Assembly: GCA_965646165.1 (NCBI GenBank)
Contig: CBFFYP010000005.1
Span: forward strand, 25,598-89,597
Origin: MGBC114844 sp910585855
Lineage (GTDB): Bacteria; Bacillota; Clostridia; Lachnospirales; Lachnospiraceae
Direction: 5' to 3'
Length of the DNA stretch: 64,000 nt
The notes beneath the pieces were generated by a model. The model worked only from the letters and a program-made list of their open reading frames with translations. It searched no databases and was not told the origin of the DNA. The position numbers and the translations under genes are program-made. Shown here in pieces: positions 8,459 to 17,247 of the stretch. Each line of letters opens with the position of its first letter. The first letter of the stretch is position 1.

Positions 8459-9073
8459 GTGAAAAAGGTGTTTATTACAGTGATTTCGTTACAAGCAAGG
8501 AATGGATTAGAGAAGTTGGTTTATCATCCGGTAGGATTTCAGTTTTTGGAAAAGGAGCGGGAAACTTCTTTTCCGATTGTGCCGGTAATTGCAGAGCATT
8601 TGGATAGGAAAGAGGAGATTGAGGTTATTGCTGTTCGATTTAAGAATCAGGATGTTGCGGATAATTATCAATATTTTTTAGGAGAGTTAAAAGAGCTTGG
8701 GATTGGTGAGGAACAGATAAAAGTAGTAGAAATGCCGGAAAATCAAAATAATGATACAATAGAACAGGTTTTTATGGATTTAATTCGGGCAATTCCAAAT
8801 CATTCGGAAATCCGGGCTTGTGTAACATTTGGTACAAAACCAATTTCTGTTGTGATTACTACTGCATTAAGTTTGATTGATAAACTGCTTTCTGATGTGG
8901 AAGTAGATGGAATTTATTATGGTGAAATTCCAAGGGTAGATGGAAAAGCGAAAAAAGAAGAAGCGAAAATTTATGATATGTCTATATTGATGGAACTTGG
9001 AGGAGTAATTAATCAGCTTTATGAAATGGATTTTAATGATCCATTGTCAAGTCTTGAACAGTTATTAAGATAA
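8459..9073 (+). CDS. Stand-alone CARF-domain protein
   Basis: This 204-residue protein has a CARF-like Rossmann pattern: a first strand (KKVFITVISLQ), a middle helix-strand stretch (DTIEQVFMDLIRAIPN), then ACVTFGTKPISVVITTALSL, the position of the D-x-T-H-G or FGTKP-like loop in the TM1812/Csx1 group. The end (AKIYDMSILMELGGVINQLYEM) is like the CARF-to-HEPN joint of that group, but the protein stops there, without HEPN or nuclease domain. CARF domains bind cyclic oligoadenylates made by Cas10. Start is GTG 8459 after AGGAGG. The next gene begins 16 bp later, so the CARF protein probably works on or with its product. It could be an effector subunit, a regulator or a ring nuclease. Confidence 0.7.
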   Translation: MKKVFITVISLQARNGLEKLVYHPVGFQFLEKERETSFPIVPVIAEHLDRKEEIEVIAVRFKNQDVADNYQYFLGELKELGIGEEQIKVVEMPENQNNDTIEQVFMDLIRAIPNHSEIRACVTFGTKPISVVITTALSLIDKLLSDVEVDGIYYGEIPRVDGKAKKEEAKIYDMSILMELGGVINQLYEMDFNDPLSSLEQLLR

Positions 9074-9089
9074 TGTGGAGGGAAATAAG

Positions 9090-10382
9090 ATGGTTAATGA
9101 TATACTACAAGAAGAAAATGTAAGAGAAGAAGAGCAAAAAAAGAAAACAGAACAAGCGGAAAATATGTTAAAGGATATTTTACCTGTAATTGAGATAACT
9201 CCAAAAGAGGAACGATGGAGTCTTTTTCAGCAACAGAAAGAGTATGAATATTGGTATATTGAACTTGCAAAGCTTTTATTTGGTAAAAACAGCTTAAAAA
9301 TTTTTAATTGCCGAGTAGATACAACAGAAAATGATAGTTTGGCGTCAGATAGATTTAATGTATATACATTAGCATTAATTCAAGCGATTGAAGAGTATCA
9401 ATATAAAGAAGAAACACCATTTTTAAGAAAATTAAAAAAGAAGTATAAGCAGCTTGCCGGATTAGAAGGAAAGGGCAGTTGTTTAAGAGAAGAATTGATG
9501 GGAATGGGTTTGAGCAGAAGAAAAAATTTAAAGATAAATGCAAAGAAGCCGGCAAAAAATAAATCGGAATTTGAAACAGTAAAGAAAACCATTAATTTAT
9601 TTGGACGATATAGAAATTATAAGCAAGAACAGAAGCAGAAAAATCAAAGTAATAAAGTTATTCATGAGAATTTTAAAAAATTATACATAGAGAAAGGATA
9701 TTCAGAAAGTTTAATTAAGCAGGTAATAGAAATGGAAGATTATTTGCCATATTTTCGTTATGAACTTTTTAGTGAAGAGGAAGGTAAGGTAGATGTTTCA
9801 GAATATGTAACGGATATAGTAGGAAGTGAAGGTTATAAAACGCCAGAAGCATTTTTAGTAGAAGAGGAGAATAAGAAAGAGGCAGAAAAGTATTTGGATT
9901 TTTTAATAAAGGCTTTTGAAATACAGGAGGCATCTTGTAAAGGAGAAAAGGGAAAAGTAAGGAAAATGCAATTTTTTCGGGCGTTTTTTACATGTTCTAT
10001 TTTGAAGTGTTTAAAATTGGAACATGTAGAAGATGAAGATGATACTAGAAAAGAAGAGAGATGTAAAGGATGTTATCGTTTTATAGCATATCCGGCAGGT
10101 GATAAAGAGATTTATGATATTCTAAAGAAGCAGGAAAAATTTTATATGAATCAAGGATTTCAGATGGATTATATTAAAAGGGCAGTTGAAAGTGAGCCTG
10201 AGAAATTGGATATTTTGTATGGTATTTATTATAATTTTTTAAGGGAAAAGTTTAAATTTACAGATAAAGAAATTGGTGAAACTTTAAAGGAGGATAGTAG
10301 AAGAGTAAGCTATTATAGAACAAGATATGATGACTTTTTAGATAAAATTTACCAAGTTATAAAGGAAAATGGATGGGAGTAG
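9090..10382 (+). CDS. Sigma-factor-like protein paired with CARF gene
   Basis: I do not know a named family for this 430-residue protein. Around residues 75-130, FNVYTLALIQAIEEYQY...PFLRKLKKKYKQL has the spacing of sigma region 2. The end, ILYGIYYNFLREKFKFTDKEIGETLKEDSRRVSYYRTRYDDFL, pairs a helix with a helix-turn-helix like sigma region 4. Between them is a charged linker (KNKSEFETVKKTINLFGRY) and a CKGC pair. By eye only, this suggests a promoter-recognising protein. It follows the CARF gene (ATG 9090 after GGAGGG; GTG 9075 is an alternative) and overlaps cas6, so it belongs to the type III operon. A transcription response gated by cyclic oligoadenylate is an inference. It could instead be a helical Cas-associated protein of other function. 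Confidence 0.45.
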   Translation: MVNDILQEENVREEEQKKKTEQAENMLKDILPVIEITPKEERWSLFQQQKEYEYWYIELAKLLFGKNSLKIFNCRVDTTENDSLASDRFNVYTLALIQAIEEYQYKEETPFLRKLKKKYKQLAGLEGKGSCLREELMGMGLSRRKNLKINAKKPAKNKSEFETVKKTINLFGRYRNYKQEQKQKNQSNKVIHENFKKLYIEKGYSESLIKQVIEMEDYLPYFRYELFSEEEGKVDVSEYVTDIVGSEGYKTPEAFLVEEENKKEAEKYLDFLIKAFEIQEASCKGEKGKVRKMQFFRAFFTCSILKCLKLEHVEDEDDTRKEERCKGCYRFIAYPAGDKEIYDILKKQEKFYMNQGFQMDYIKRAVESEPEKLDILYGIYYNFLREKFKFTDKEIGETLKEDSRRVSYYRTRYDDFLDKIYQVIKENGWE

Positions 10383-11326
10383 GGATGCAGGAGGAAAAAA
10401 ATTTTCAGATTCGTTTTTCTGTTTTGAATTTTACACTGCTTATGCAGGAGGATGTTGTACTTCCAGAGCGAAAAGAAGTAGTGATTCGAGGCGGAATCGG
10501 GGATATGCTTTTAAAACAGTATTGTATTCGGGATGCAAAGTGCGACACTTGCGATTTTACAGATTCTTGTATTATGCAGAATTTTATGTATGCAAAATAT
10601 AAGAAAAAGCCGGATTTTGTAACAACCGGAGAGAGTATGGGATATGTGATCAGTGCAGAGGGAAAGAAAACCTCTTATCGGCAGGGAGAACGGCTGTATT
10701 TTTCTCTGACACTGTTTGGAAATATTATTGCTTATCTAAATCCAGTTGTACAGGCGGTTCATCTGCTGGGGCAATGTGGGATTGGGGAGAAGCGGGCAAA
10801 GTATCAAATAGAAAAAATTCAAAATCGTCGAGGAAAGGCGATTTTGGAGGATGGTTCGATTTATTATAAAAATTATTTGATTGAACTGTTAGGGGACTAT
10901 GTAGAGGAACGAAAGCAACAGATAAAAGCAGATTATTTTGAACAGACTTGTAAAATTATTTTCAGCAGCCCTCTTGCAGTAAAATATAAAAGTGAATTTA
11001 TTAAAGAATTTGACAGCAGGGCAATTTTAAATAGTGTGGCAAGAAGAATTTATATGTTGGAATGTTTTGAGGGCAGAGAGGAAAGCGAAAAAAAGTTTTT
11101 AGATTGTTTTCCTGTTATTGCAGAACAAAAAATAATAACATATGATACACAGAGGTATTCTTCAAGGACAAAACAGCATATGCCGTTAAAAGGAATTGCA
11201 GGGGAAATTAAATTAGAACAGATTACAGAAGAAATGCTGGATTATTTGCTGGCAGGGGAGATTACTCATATTGGCAAAAATACCAGATTTGGTTTTGGAA
11301 AATATAGAGTAACAGAAGTAGGATAA
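10373..11326 (+). CDS. cas6: Cas6-family pre-crRNA endoribonuclease
   Basis: This 317-residue RAMP protein ends with GEITHIGKNTRFGFGKYRV, the glycine-rich loop of Cas6, after MPLKGIAGEIKLEQIT. An N-terminal CDTCDFTDSC cluster is typical of one large Cas6 group found with type III systems. Cas6 cuts the array transcript within each repeat to leave the GTTGAAAC-type handle seen here. The catalytic His cannot be assigned with certainty. The start overlaps the stop of the previous gene by 10 bp; ATG 10385 is an alternative. It lies 51 bp before cas10. Confidence 0.8.
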   Translation: MGVGMQEEKNFQIRFSVLNFTLLMQEDVVLPERKEVVIRGGIGDMLLKQYCIRDAKCDTCDFTDSCIMQNFMYAKYKKKPDFVTTGESMGYVISAEGKKTSYRQGERLYFSLTLFGNIIAYLNPVVQAVHLLGQCGIGEKRAKYQIEKIQNRRGKAILEDGSIYYKNYLIELLGDYVEERKQQIKADYFEQTCKIIFSSPLAVKYKSEFIKEFDSRAILNSVARRIYMLECFEGREESEKKFLDCFPVIAEQKIITYDTQRYSSRTKQHMPLKGIAGEIKLEQITEEMLDYLLAGEITHIGKNTRFGFGKYRVTEVG

Positions 11327-11377
11327 TAGAAAATAAAAAATAGAATCGTGTGAAAATACACAGAAAGAGGAGAAGAT

Positions 11378-12973
11378 ATGGAAAAGAAATACTTAGTAAT
11401 TCTGGAAGTATCTCAGAAACAGGCATTTATTTTTTCAAGTAATAAATTAAAAGATAATGTTGCAAATTCTGCAGTAATTGCATGGGTGACGGATTCGGAC
11501 TTTTTTCAGGAAGTAATCGGGGATGCTTCTATTTATAAAGAAGAAAATAATTTAGTCTATGCAGGAGGCGGTCATACTATACTGGTATTTGATTCAAAGG
11601 ATCAGGCAAAGGAGTTTGTATGGAGAGTGACGCTTCAAATTCATAAAGATTATCCGAATTTAGAGATGTTTGCAAAGTTATTGGAGTGTGAACAGGAAAT
11701 AGGAGGAGAGGACTTAAAGCGGCTTTCACAGGAACTGGAAAAGAAAAAGTCCAGAAGAGGTGCTTCCTTTCATCAAAGAACATTTGGAATTGAGGAAAGA
11801 AATTTTAAGGAGAAATCAGAAAAAGAAAAGCCGGAAAAGGAAAAGAAACTGGATAGAGAATGGATGCCGGAAGGGTTTAAAGCCCCGTTGACTTTAGAGC
11901 AGCTTGGAGGCGATAAAAATAAATCAAACTTTATTGCGGTTGTACATATTGATGGAAACAGTATGGGAAAGCGGGTAGAAAATCTTCGAAAATCATTGGA
12001 AGGAAAGAGTTGGGAAGAGTATCGGAAAGCCTTTTATTGCTTTAGCTGTTCTATTGATGAGCAGTTTAAAGCAGCCTATAAAGAAATGACGGAGGAAGTG
12101 GCAGAACGGCTGAGAAAAGGGAAATTAAAGTTAAATTTGGTCAAAGATTCTTCCGAATATTATTTTCCGATTCGGAGGGTGATTACGGCAGGAGATGATA
12201 TTTGTTTTATTGCAGAAGGGCGAATTGGACTGGAATGTGCAAGAATTTTTATAGAAAAATTGGCGAAAAAACGAAATATGCAGGATAAGCAGAGCTATGC
12301 TGCCTGTGCAGGAGTGGCGATTGTGCATCAAAAGTATCCGTTTTATCGGGCATATGAATTAGCAGAAGAGTTATGCAGCAATGCAAAGCGTTTTATTGCT
12401 TCTACTTATGCTGAACTGCATCCTGTATCGGAAGACGGATCGAAAAAAGAAGAAATAGACAGTGCAGAGATATGTGCCAATGTTTGTGCAATAGACTGGC
12501 ATATTGAATATGGAGAGATGAAAGACGGGTTAGAAGAGATTCGCCAGATGTATCAGACAATAGAAAAAGAAGAAGAACCGCAGCGTTTAGAACTTCGACC
12601 ATATATTTTATCCGATCCAAAAGGGCTGTTAGAGAAAGAAGAAATTCGAAGGTATTCGAAATTTAAAAAATTAATGCAGCAGATGCAGACGGGCGATATT
12701 AATTATGCCAGAGGAAAATTAAAGGAATTTCGGCAGTATCTAAAAGAAGGAGAAACTGCGGCTGCTCATTATATGAAAACAAAACAGATGAATGATATGG
12801 AACTGCTGGGTTATCAGGATATTTTTACAGAAATTGACTACAGCAAAGTAAAGATAGGCAGCGGTTCTCATTTGGAGAGAAAAACATTTATTCAAACTGC
12901 GGATAAGAAAAAGCGGTGTTTGTATTTTGATGCGATAGAATTGTTGGATACGTTTCTTGCAATCGAAGAATAG
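11378..12973 (+). CDS. cas10: Cas10, type III large subunit, no HD domain, AGDD palm
   Basis: A 531-residue Cas10/Cmr2-type protein. YAGGGHTILVF near residue 65 belongs to the first palm domain; FIAVVHIDGNSMGKRV (about 190) and RVITAGDDICFIA (about 268) to the second, cyclase, palm. The cyclase motif reads AGDD rather than GGDD; both metal-binding aspartates are kept, so cyclic oligoadenylate synthesis is likely. No N-terminal HD nuclease domain is present: the protein starts straight into the palm, so target DNA cleavage is not expected. With a CARF gene in the same operon, second-messenger signalling should be the main output. ATG 11378 after AGAGGAG. Confidence 0.85.
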   Translation: MEKKYLVILEVSQKQAFIFSSNKLKDNVANSAVIAWVTDSDFFQEVIGDASIYKEENNLVYAGGGHTILVFDSKDQAKEFVWRVTLQIHKDYPNLEMFAKLLECEQEIGGEDLKRLSQELEKKKSRRGASFHQRTFGIEERNFKEKSEKEKPEKEKKLDREWMPEGFKAPLTLEQLGGDKNKSNFIAVVHIDGNSMGKRVENLRKSLEGKSWEEYRKAFYCFSCSIDEQFKAAYKEMTEEVAERLRKGKLKLNLVKDSSEYYFPIRRVITAGDDICFIAEGRIGLECARIFIEKLAKKRNMQDKQSYAACAGVAIVHQKYPFYRAYELAEELCSNAKRFIASTYAELHPVSEDGSKKEEIDSAEICANVCAIDWHIEYGEMKDGLEEIRQMYQTIEKEEEPQRLELRPYILSDPKGLLEKEEIRRYSKFKKLMQQMQTGDINYARGKLKEFRQYLKEGETAAAHYMKTKQMNDMELLGYQDIFTEIDYSKVKIGSGSHLERKTFIQTADKKKRCLYFDAIELLDTFLAIEE

Positions 12974-12985
12974 GGGGGAGAAAAC

Positions 12986-13567
12986 GTGAAAATTAAAATG
13001 ACATTACTTTCCGATACCATATTTGGAAATGGAATCAGTATTCCGGGGGGAGAAGATATTTCAGTTTTGACGGATGAGGATGGATTTCCATACTATAAAG
13101 CCACTTCTTTAAAGGGAATATTTCGTGAAGAATTAGAAAATTTATTGAGCTGGCAGGAAAAATCAGCAGAAGAGAGCAAATCCATGATAGTTCGTATGCT
13201 GGGAGAAAGCGGTGATCACAATCTGACTGACGAAGGGAAGATTCGATTTGGCAGTTTTACTCTGTCGGATACGGTAAAAAAGCTGGTAAAGCAGGAAATT
13301 GGAGCAGATAAAGAAGCAATATTGCGAACATTTTCCTATCTGCGGACATTTACGGCAATAGAGAAAAACGGTATGGTAAAAGAAGGATCGTTAAGAAGCT
13401 GCCGCTGCCTGAAAAAGGGTTTGATTTTTTACGGAATGATAGACTGCAGAGAGGAGGATAAGGAACTGGTAAAACAGGTTTTATCTTCTATAAAGTGGTT
13501 AGGAACTATGAGAAACAGAGGATTTGGTCAGGTAAAACTGGAACAGGTACAGGAGGGAAAAAGATAA
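12986..13567 (+). CDS. Cas7-group RAMP, Csm3-like
   Basis: A 193-residue single-domain RAMP. YYKATSLKGIFREELENLL is the 'xxgsslKGxlR' strand-helix of Cas7/Csm3 proteins and GTMRNRGFGQVKL is the glycine-rich loop near the C-terminus. Csm3-like subunits form the backbone of the type III complex and carry an Asp that cuts target RNA; GSFTLSD near residue 88 is where such an Asp would be, but I cannot fix it. GTG start at 12986 after GGGGGGAG; 12 bp after cas10 and one base before the next gene. Confidence 0.8.
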   Translation: MKIKMTLLSDTIFGNGISIPGGEDISVLTDEDGFPYYKATSLKGIFREELENLLSWQEKSAEESKSMIVRMLGESGDHNLTDEGKIRFGSFTLSDTVKKLVKQEIGADKEAILRTFSYLRTFTAIEKNGMVKEGSLRSCRCLKKGLIFYGMIDCREEDKELVKQVLSSIKWLGTMRNRGFGQVKLEQVQEGKR

Positions 13568-13568
13568 T

Positions 13569-15164
13569 ATGCCATATATCAGATACATATTGAAAAATAT
13601 AGAACCACTTCGTATTACAGATAACAGTACCAGTCAAAGCGGACAGATGGATACACTTACTTATATTCCCGGGATGACAATACGTGGAGTAGTGATTTCT
13701 GCATTGGCGGAAAAATTAGAAAAATCAGAGCCGGACACGTGGAAGCAGCTTCGGTGGGAACTTTTTTCCGATCAGGTTTCTTATCTCAATGCTTATCCGA
13801 TAAAGCGGGTAAAAGAAGTACAATCAAAAGAAAACCAATCGGAAGGAATTGAATTAATCCCTTCTCCAAAAGGCTTTTATGAGGATAAAAAGCAAAGTAA
13901 AGATACAAAAATGAAAAATGTACTGAAAGAAGATATCAGTGGCTGGAAAAGGGCTTCATTGGGAAGATATTGTTATATGAGCAAAGAAAAAATTTATTTT
14001 TCCAATGTAGCGTTAGGCAGTGATCTAAGAATCAGTATGGGGAATAAGGAACAGGAAAAAAATATGTTCCGAGGTCAGTATATGATAAAGGATCAAATGT
14101 TTTGCGGCTATATTATTGTAAAGAAACCAGAATTATGTGATACCATTAATTCCGCATTGCGGGATACGATTGTACTTGGAAACGGGCGTTCTGCTGGAAT
14201 GGGGAAGTGCAGAATGATAAAAAAAGAAATCGTGCAGGAATTTCCTTATCAATCGTATAGAATACAGCAGGCAAAAGAGGGAAGCTGCTATCTCTATCTG
14301 TTGTCAAATACCGTTATGTGCAAAGAAAACGGAGAATTAACAGGAATTGATATTCCGACACTTGAAAAACAGTTAGGAGTGGAAAAGTTAAAGATAGAGG
14401 TATGTGCCACTTCTGTTTTAAAAAATAATGGCTATAACCGCATTTGGGATGCCAGACTGCCGGAAATGCTGATGTATGAGATGGGCAGTGTATTTCGTCT
14501 TACCTATCAGGGAGTAATAGAAAAAGAGCGAGCAGAAGCGATTGCAGAAGAGGGAATCGGGCTTCGAAGAAATGAAGGATTTGGAAGAGTATTGATTTTA
14601 GAGAATTATGAAAAATTAGAGAAAAAACAGAAAATAGAAGAGGGAATTGCGTTTACAGATCTGCCAGAAAAAGAATTTATAAAAGAAGAAAAACAGGTGC
14701 TTATTATTGCAGCAAAAGGATACTATTTAGAAAAATTAGAGCAGGCAGGAAAAAAGTATTTGGTTGATCCGAAAAACAAAAGAAATCCGATTTTATCGAA
14801 CAAGCTGGCAGGCAGTCAGATGGGGACAATCGAATCCTATGCAGCTTCTTTACAGTTTATGCCAAAGCGTGCAGAGAAAGTGCTGATGAGTTATCTAGAA
14901 CATGCCGTAGAGAAGGATGAAGCAAGGCGTATTCAGTCTAACCAGCAAAAACGAAATGAAGTAAAGGAACTGATAGAAAAACTGCTGAAATCGAATCCAG
15001 AGGAGTTTTTAGAAAGTGAGTTAAAAGAAAAGGAAAGTATTATGGGAATCCCAAAAAAGGAACTTTTTACAGAGGAAGAACTTTTGATTTGGAAGCTGCA
15101 GTTTTTAATTGAGATGATTCGATATGCAAATAAGGAGGATGACAATGGAGAGAACACACTATAG
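13569..15164 (+). CDS. csx10: Csx10-like RAMP (Cas5-Cas7 fusion), type III-D
   Basis: A 531-residue RAMP with two RAMP units. The first has YIPGMTIRGVVISALAEKL and ends VLGNGRSAGMGKCRMI; the second ends GIGLRRNEGFGRVLILE. This double glycine-rich-loop layout and the 'GIGLRRNEGFGRV' piece are typical of Csx10, the marker of type III-D complexes, where it holds the crRNA 5' handle. The last 150 residues are charged and helical. The end overlaps the next gene by 20 bp. Confidence 0.8.
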   Translation: MPYIRYILKNIEPLRITDNSTSQSGQMDTLTYIPGMTIRGVVISALAEKLEKSEPDTWKQLRWELFSDQVSYLNAYPIKRVKEVQSKENQSEGIELIPSPKGFYEDKKQSKDTKMKNVLKEDISGWKRASLGRYCYMSKEKIYFSNVALGSDLRISMGNKEQEKNMFRGQYMIKDQMFCGYIIVKKPELCDTINSALRDTIVLGNGRSAGMGKCRMIKKEIVQEFPYQSYRIQQAKEGSCYLYLLSNTVMCKENGELTGIDIPTLEKQLGVEKLKIEVCATSVLKNNGYNRIWDARLPEMLMYEMGSVFRLTYQGVIEKERAEAIAEEGIGLRRNEGFGRVLILENYEKLEKKQKIEEGIAFTDLPEKEFIKEEKQVLIIAAKGYYLEKLEQAGKKYLVDPKNKRNPILSNKLAGSQMGTIESYAASLQFMPKRAEKVLMSYLEHAVEKDEARRIQSNQQKRNEVKELIEKLLKSNPEEFLESELKEKESIMGIPKKELFTEEELLIWKLQFLIEMIRYANKEDDNGENTL

Positions 15165-16512
15165 TCAGATTGATAAATATGTGATAAAGGCAGTCTGCCA
15201 AGAACCTCTGCATATAGGAAGCTCTAGAGGGGATAAAGAAGAGGTACTGACGCATCCGGTAGATCGAGTTCCATTTATTCAGGCGTCTGGTTTGGCAGGT
15301 GTATTTCGGGAATATTTTAGCCGGGAGTATGGAAAAGAAGAAGCAGATAACATATTTGGAAAATCAAATGTTTCAGAGGACAGCGAACAGGGGAGCAAAA
15401 TTCGCTTTACAGACGGCAGATTTTTGATGGAAACCGTAAAAATCGAACTTCGTCCAAGGATAAAATTAAATTCGGCTTCCGGTACAGTTGATGCGGAAAA
15501 GATAAAAGGAAGCGAGCAAAAATCCGGTCAGAAGTTTAATATGCAGTATGTAGCAGCCGGAGCGGGGTTTTCTTTTGCAGTGTATTTTTTTGGAGAGGAT
15601 GAGCAGTTTCACCAAAAGTTTTTGGGATGTCTTTCGGCAGTACAAAAAGGGAATCTGCAGTTTGGCGGGCAAAAAAGCAATGGTTGTGGCTATCTTACTC
15701 TGTCGGAAGTGCGTTACCAGCATTATAATTTAAAAGAAAAAGCCGGGCGGGAAAGCTGGTTTTCGGAGTCAGAGGCAGAGGAAAGTTCTTATCAGAAAAT
15801 TGATTTATCCAAACTTCCGGTAGCGGGAAAAAATCGTGCATTTGATCTTTATCTGGATGGAGAAACAGAAACAGAACTTCTGGTAAAGGGAATTGCTGTA
15901 ACCGATTATGGAGATTCAGCGCCGGATGATATGAATATACAAAACGGAAAGAAGGAGTATATTATCCCAGCAAGTTCACTAAAAGGAGCAATTCGAAACA
16001 GAATCGAAATGATTATCCGATATAAAGGAATGGAAGAGGAATGGATTGCCCGGCTTTTCGGAAAAGCAGCTTTAAAGGAAAAAAATGAAAGAGAAGAAAG
16101 CGGAAATACTGGATTGTTTTGCTTTTATGATACAGTGATCGGAGAAAAAGAGGAAAACGATAAAGCCGATATTCGAACAAGGATTCGAGTGGATAAATTT
16201 ACAGGCGGAGTGAGAAACGGCGCACTATTCAGTCAGAAAAATACAGCCGGTAAAGTAAAGATGCACTTTAGTATATTGGAAGGGGAGTACGCAGATTTGG
16301 CATGTGCTTTATTGGTATATGCACTTCGGGATTTGGCAAATGGAGAGGTTACGATTGGAAGCGGCTACAGTATAGGAAAAGGCTTTATTCAGGCAGATCA
16401 GATAGAGATAAAAAACAGCAGAGGGGAAGCTTGCAGAATAAATTTTAAAACAGGGACAATACAGGATGAAAAACAGATTCTTTCTGCTTGTATGCAGACA
16501 TTGAAAAATTAG
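15145..16512 (+). CDS. Double Cas7-like RAMP of the type III-D complex
   Basis: A 455-residue protein with two Csm3-like units. Unit one: FIQASGLAGVFREYFSREYG, KIRFTDGRF and GNLQFGGQKSNGCGYLTL. Unit two: YIIPASSLKGAIRNRIEMII, GLFCFYDTVIG and GEVTIGSGYSIGKGFIQ. Fused Cas7 subunits are known in type III-D and III-E backbones. Start ATG 15145 follows AAGGAGG at 15130-15136 with good spacing; earlier in-frame ATGs lack a site. Its stop is followed by GGGAGAA, which looks like the ribosome site of the next cas gene, now separated from it by the IS607 element. Confidence 0.8.
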   Translation: MERTHYSQIDKYVIKAVCQEPLHIGSSRGDKEEVLTHPVDRVPFIQASGLAGVFREYFSREYGKEEADNIFGKSNVSEDSEQGSKIRFTDGRFLMETVKIELRPRIKLNSASGTVDAEKIKGSEQKSGQKFNMQYVAAGAGFSFAVYFFGEDEQFHQKFLGCLSAVQKGNLQFGGQKSNGCGYLTLSEVRYQHYNLKEKAGRESWFSESEAEESSYQKIDLSKLPVAGKNRAFDLYLDGETETELLVKGIAVTDYGDSAPDDMNIQNGKKEYIIPASSLKGAIRNRIEMIIRYKGMEEEWIARLFGKAALKEKNEREESGNTGLFCFYDTVIGEKEENDKADIRTRIRVDKFTGGVRNGALFSQKNTAGKVKMHFSILEGEYADLACALLVYALRDLANGEVTIGSGYSIGKGFIQADQIEIKNSRGEACRINFKTGTIQDEKQILSACMQTLKN

Positions 16513-16596
16513 GGAGAATATTTAAGTTGATAAAAGCATAGATAAACAGGTATATATGTGATAAAATGTGCTTATAAGAACAAGGAGGATTTATTT

Positions 16597-17247
16597 GTGA
16601 ACACATCAAATATCACTAATTATAAGCCAAAAGATTTTGCGGAATTGTTAGGCGTATCTGTTAAAACACTACAGTGCTGGGACAGAGAAGGCATTTTGAA
16701 GGCAAATCGTACTCCTACTGACAGAAGATATTATACTTATGACCAGTATTTACAATTTAAAAGAATACAAACAGAGGATGATATAAGAGATATTGTTATT
16801 TACGCAAGGGTTTCAACGAAAAACCAAAAGGATGATTTGAAAAATCAGGTTGAATTTTTAAAACAGTTTTGCAATGCAAAAGGAATCCTTGTAAACCAGT
16901 GTATCGAAGATTTTGGAAGCGGGTTAAATTATAACCGTAAAAAATGGAATAAATTACTGGAGGAAGTTATGGAGAATAAAATAAAAACAGTGGTAATTTC
17001 CAGTAAAGACAGGTTTATTCGTTTTGGATATGACTGGTTCGAGAAATTTTGTGAAAAATTCAGTGCAAAAATAATAATGGTAAATAACGAAACACTTTCA
17101 CCAAAGGAAGAACTGGTTCAGGATATGATATCAATTCTGCATGTATTTAGCTGTAAATTGTATGGTTTAAGAAAATATAAAAAACAAATAAAGGAGGATG
17201 AGGAAATTGCTCAAGAGCTTCAAGACGGAAATAAAACCAACTCCTGA
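16597..17247 (+). CDS. tnpA: IS607 TnpA, serine recombinase
   Basis: A 216-residue protein with an N-terminal MerR-like helix-turn-helix (FAELLGVSVKTLQCWDREG, RRYYTYDQYLQF) followed by a resolvase domain (IVIYARVSTKNQKDDLKNQ, with Ser as nucleophile in ARVSTKNQ). This order, DNA-binding domain first, is the mark of IS607 transposases. GTG at 16597 follows AAGGAGG with good spacing; an ATG at 16558 in frame has no ribosome site. It overlaps tnpB by 50 bp. Confidence 0.9.
   Translation: MNTSNITNYKPKDFAELLGVSVKTLQCWDREGILKANRTPTDRRYYTYDQYLQFKRIQTEDDIRDIVIYARVSTKNQKDDLKNQVEFLKQFCNAKGILVNQCIEDFGSGLNYNRKKWNKLLEEVMENKIKTVVISSKDRFIRFGYDWFEKFCEKFSAKIIMVNNETLSPKEELVQDMISILHVFSCKLYGLRKYKKQIKEDEEIAQELQDGNKTNS

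Noticed and set aside
8459..9073. Naming the CARF gene as csm6 or csx1
   Set aside because: There is no HEPN domain or R-x4-H motif; only the sensor part is present.
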